Shown: piece by piece, positions 14,762 through 15,299 of the stretch
Position numbering within the stretch: the stretch's first letter is position 1
Layout of the letters: each line of letters starts with the position of its first letter
From: Phycisphaerae bacterium
GTDB lineage: Bacteria; Planctomycetota; Phycisphaerae; UBA1845; Fen-1342
Length of the DNA: 15,299 nt
NCBI GenBank assembly: GCA_022842805.1
Contig: JALHOX010000051.1
Span: forward strand, 1-15,299
Direction of reading: 5' to 3'
Position numbers and translations under genes: made by a program
Notes under the pieces: model-generated
The model's input: the letters and a program-made list of their open reading frames with translations, nothing else
Database searches by the model: none
What the model was told of the DNA's origin: nothing

Positions 14762-15299
14762 CGGGCGTGCAGCGGAGTGTCGCGGCCGGGATTGTGTTGG
14801 TTGCGCCGGCGGTGGCGAATGCTCAGGTCGCCACTTCGCAAGCGGCTGCACGGCCGGCGGTCGCGTCGCCGTTGACGATGACGGTCGAGGGGCCGTCTCG
14901 TGCGGAGGCTGGTGGGGGCGGCGCGTCGCCCGCGATTTGGTTGTTTTCCGAGCGTTCCCCAGTGGATGGGCCGCTCGCGACGGATCGCCCGGGATTTTCC
15001 GACACGTTCGCGGTGGTGCCGCGCGGATATACGCACTTTGAGAGCGGGTACACGTTCTCCTATGACCGCGTTGGGACCACGCGGACGCGGAATCACCTGT
15101 TGGGCGAGTTTGCACTGCGCGCCGGGCTATTCGACAACTTCGAGTTGCGCATTGAATGGAACGGATTTTCGTTCACCGACTCGGTTTTTGAGGGGACGAG
15201 TCGCTGGGCGGGGCGGCGGATCGTTGTCGAGGATCACAGTGACGGCGGAACGGACATGAACATCGGCTTCAAGACGCAGATCTTGAAGCAGGACGGACT
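14758..15299 (+). CDS. Probable outer-membrane beta-barrel protein, N-terminal part (cut by window edge)
   Basis: 180 codons are visible to the right edge. The first ~23 residues (MTGVQRSVAAGIVLVAPAVA, then NAQ) look like a signal peptide. A low-complexity Ala/Pro/Gly stretch follows, then the motif ATDRPGFSDTFAVVPRGYTH (about residues 81-100) and ESGYTFSYD. This 'TDRP-F--T--VVP-G----E-GYTF' pattern, with alternating aromatic strands after it (LGEFALRAGLF, FELRIEWNGFSF), resembles the MetA-pathway phenol-degradation-type 'transporter' family of outer-membrane barrels. The ATG overlaps the kdpC stop as ATGA, so it is probably translated with the kdp operon. What it transports, if anything, cannot be said. 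Confidence 0.72.
   Translation, partial: MTGVQRSVAAGIVLVAPAVANAQVATSQAAARPAVASPLTMTVEGPSRAEAGGGGASPAIWLFSERSPVDGPLATDRPGFSDTFAVVPRGYTHFESGYTFSYDRVGTTRTRNHLLGEFALRAGLFDNFELRIEWNGFSFTDSVFEGTSRWAGRRIVVEDHSDGGTDMNIGFKTQILKQDG

Overview
This 15.3 kb window is high-GC bacterial chromosome with densely packed genes. The gene content and the style of the large secreted protein at the left suggest Planctomycetota (possibly Phycisphaerae-like). That placement is an inference from protein style, because no rRNA or other phylogenetic marker is present.

Left part, minus strand (1-3078): the N-terminus of a probable GNAT acetyltransferase runs off the left edge. Next to it is a 967-residue exported multidomain protein of unknown function, with a sugar-binding-like jelly roll, a barrel-like middle and a NEW3-like C-terminus.

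Centre, minus strand (3220-9714): a nearly complete histidine operon reads hisG, hisC, hisB, hisH, hisF, hisA-IE, hisD. Every junction overlaps by 4 or 7 bases, so translational coupling is likely throughout. HisA, HisI and HisE are one 426-residue polypeptide, which is an unusual fusion. The HisIE part resembles the fungal HIS4 type and is followed directly by hisD. No histidinol-phosphate phosphatase is present, so that step must be encoded elsewhere.

hisG-kdp intergenic region (9715-10151): the most notable element lies here. Upstream of hisG on the minus strand is a 19-codon leader ORF with seven His codons in eight positions (HHHHVHHH). It is followed by a 10-bp GC-rich terminator hairpin with a short U run, and a segment of the leader can pair with the 5' arm of that terminator. 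This is the architecture of a ribosome-mediated his attenuator. A sigma70-like promoter (TTGACT, 17 bp, AATACT) would start transcription only about 3 nt before the leader ATG, so the leader peptide may be nearly leaderless. A CTTGAC/GTCAAG dyad overlaps the -35 box.

Right part, plus strand (10152-15299): a divergent kdp operon reads small membrane peptide, kdpF, kdpA, kdpB, kdpC, encoding the high-affinity K+ P-type ATPase. It is followed, with a 4-base overlap, by an exported probable outer-membrane beta-barrel protein cut by the right edge. All junctions overlap or abut. No kdpD/kdpE sensor pair lies inside the window.

The two operons are transcribed away from each other out of the 9.7-10.15 kb region, and control of both is expected to be concentrated there.
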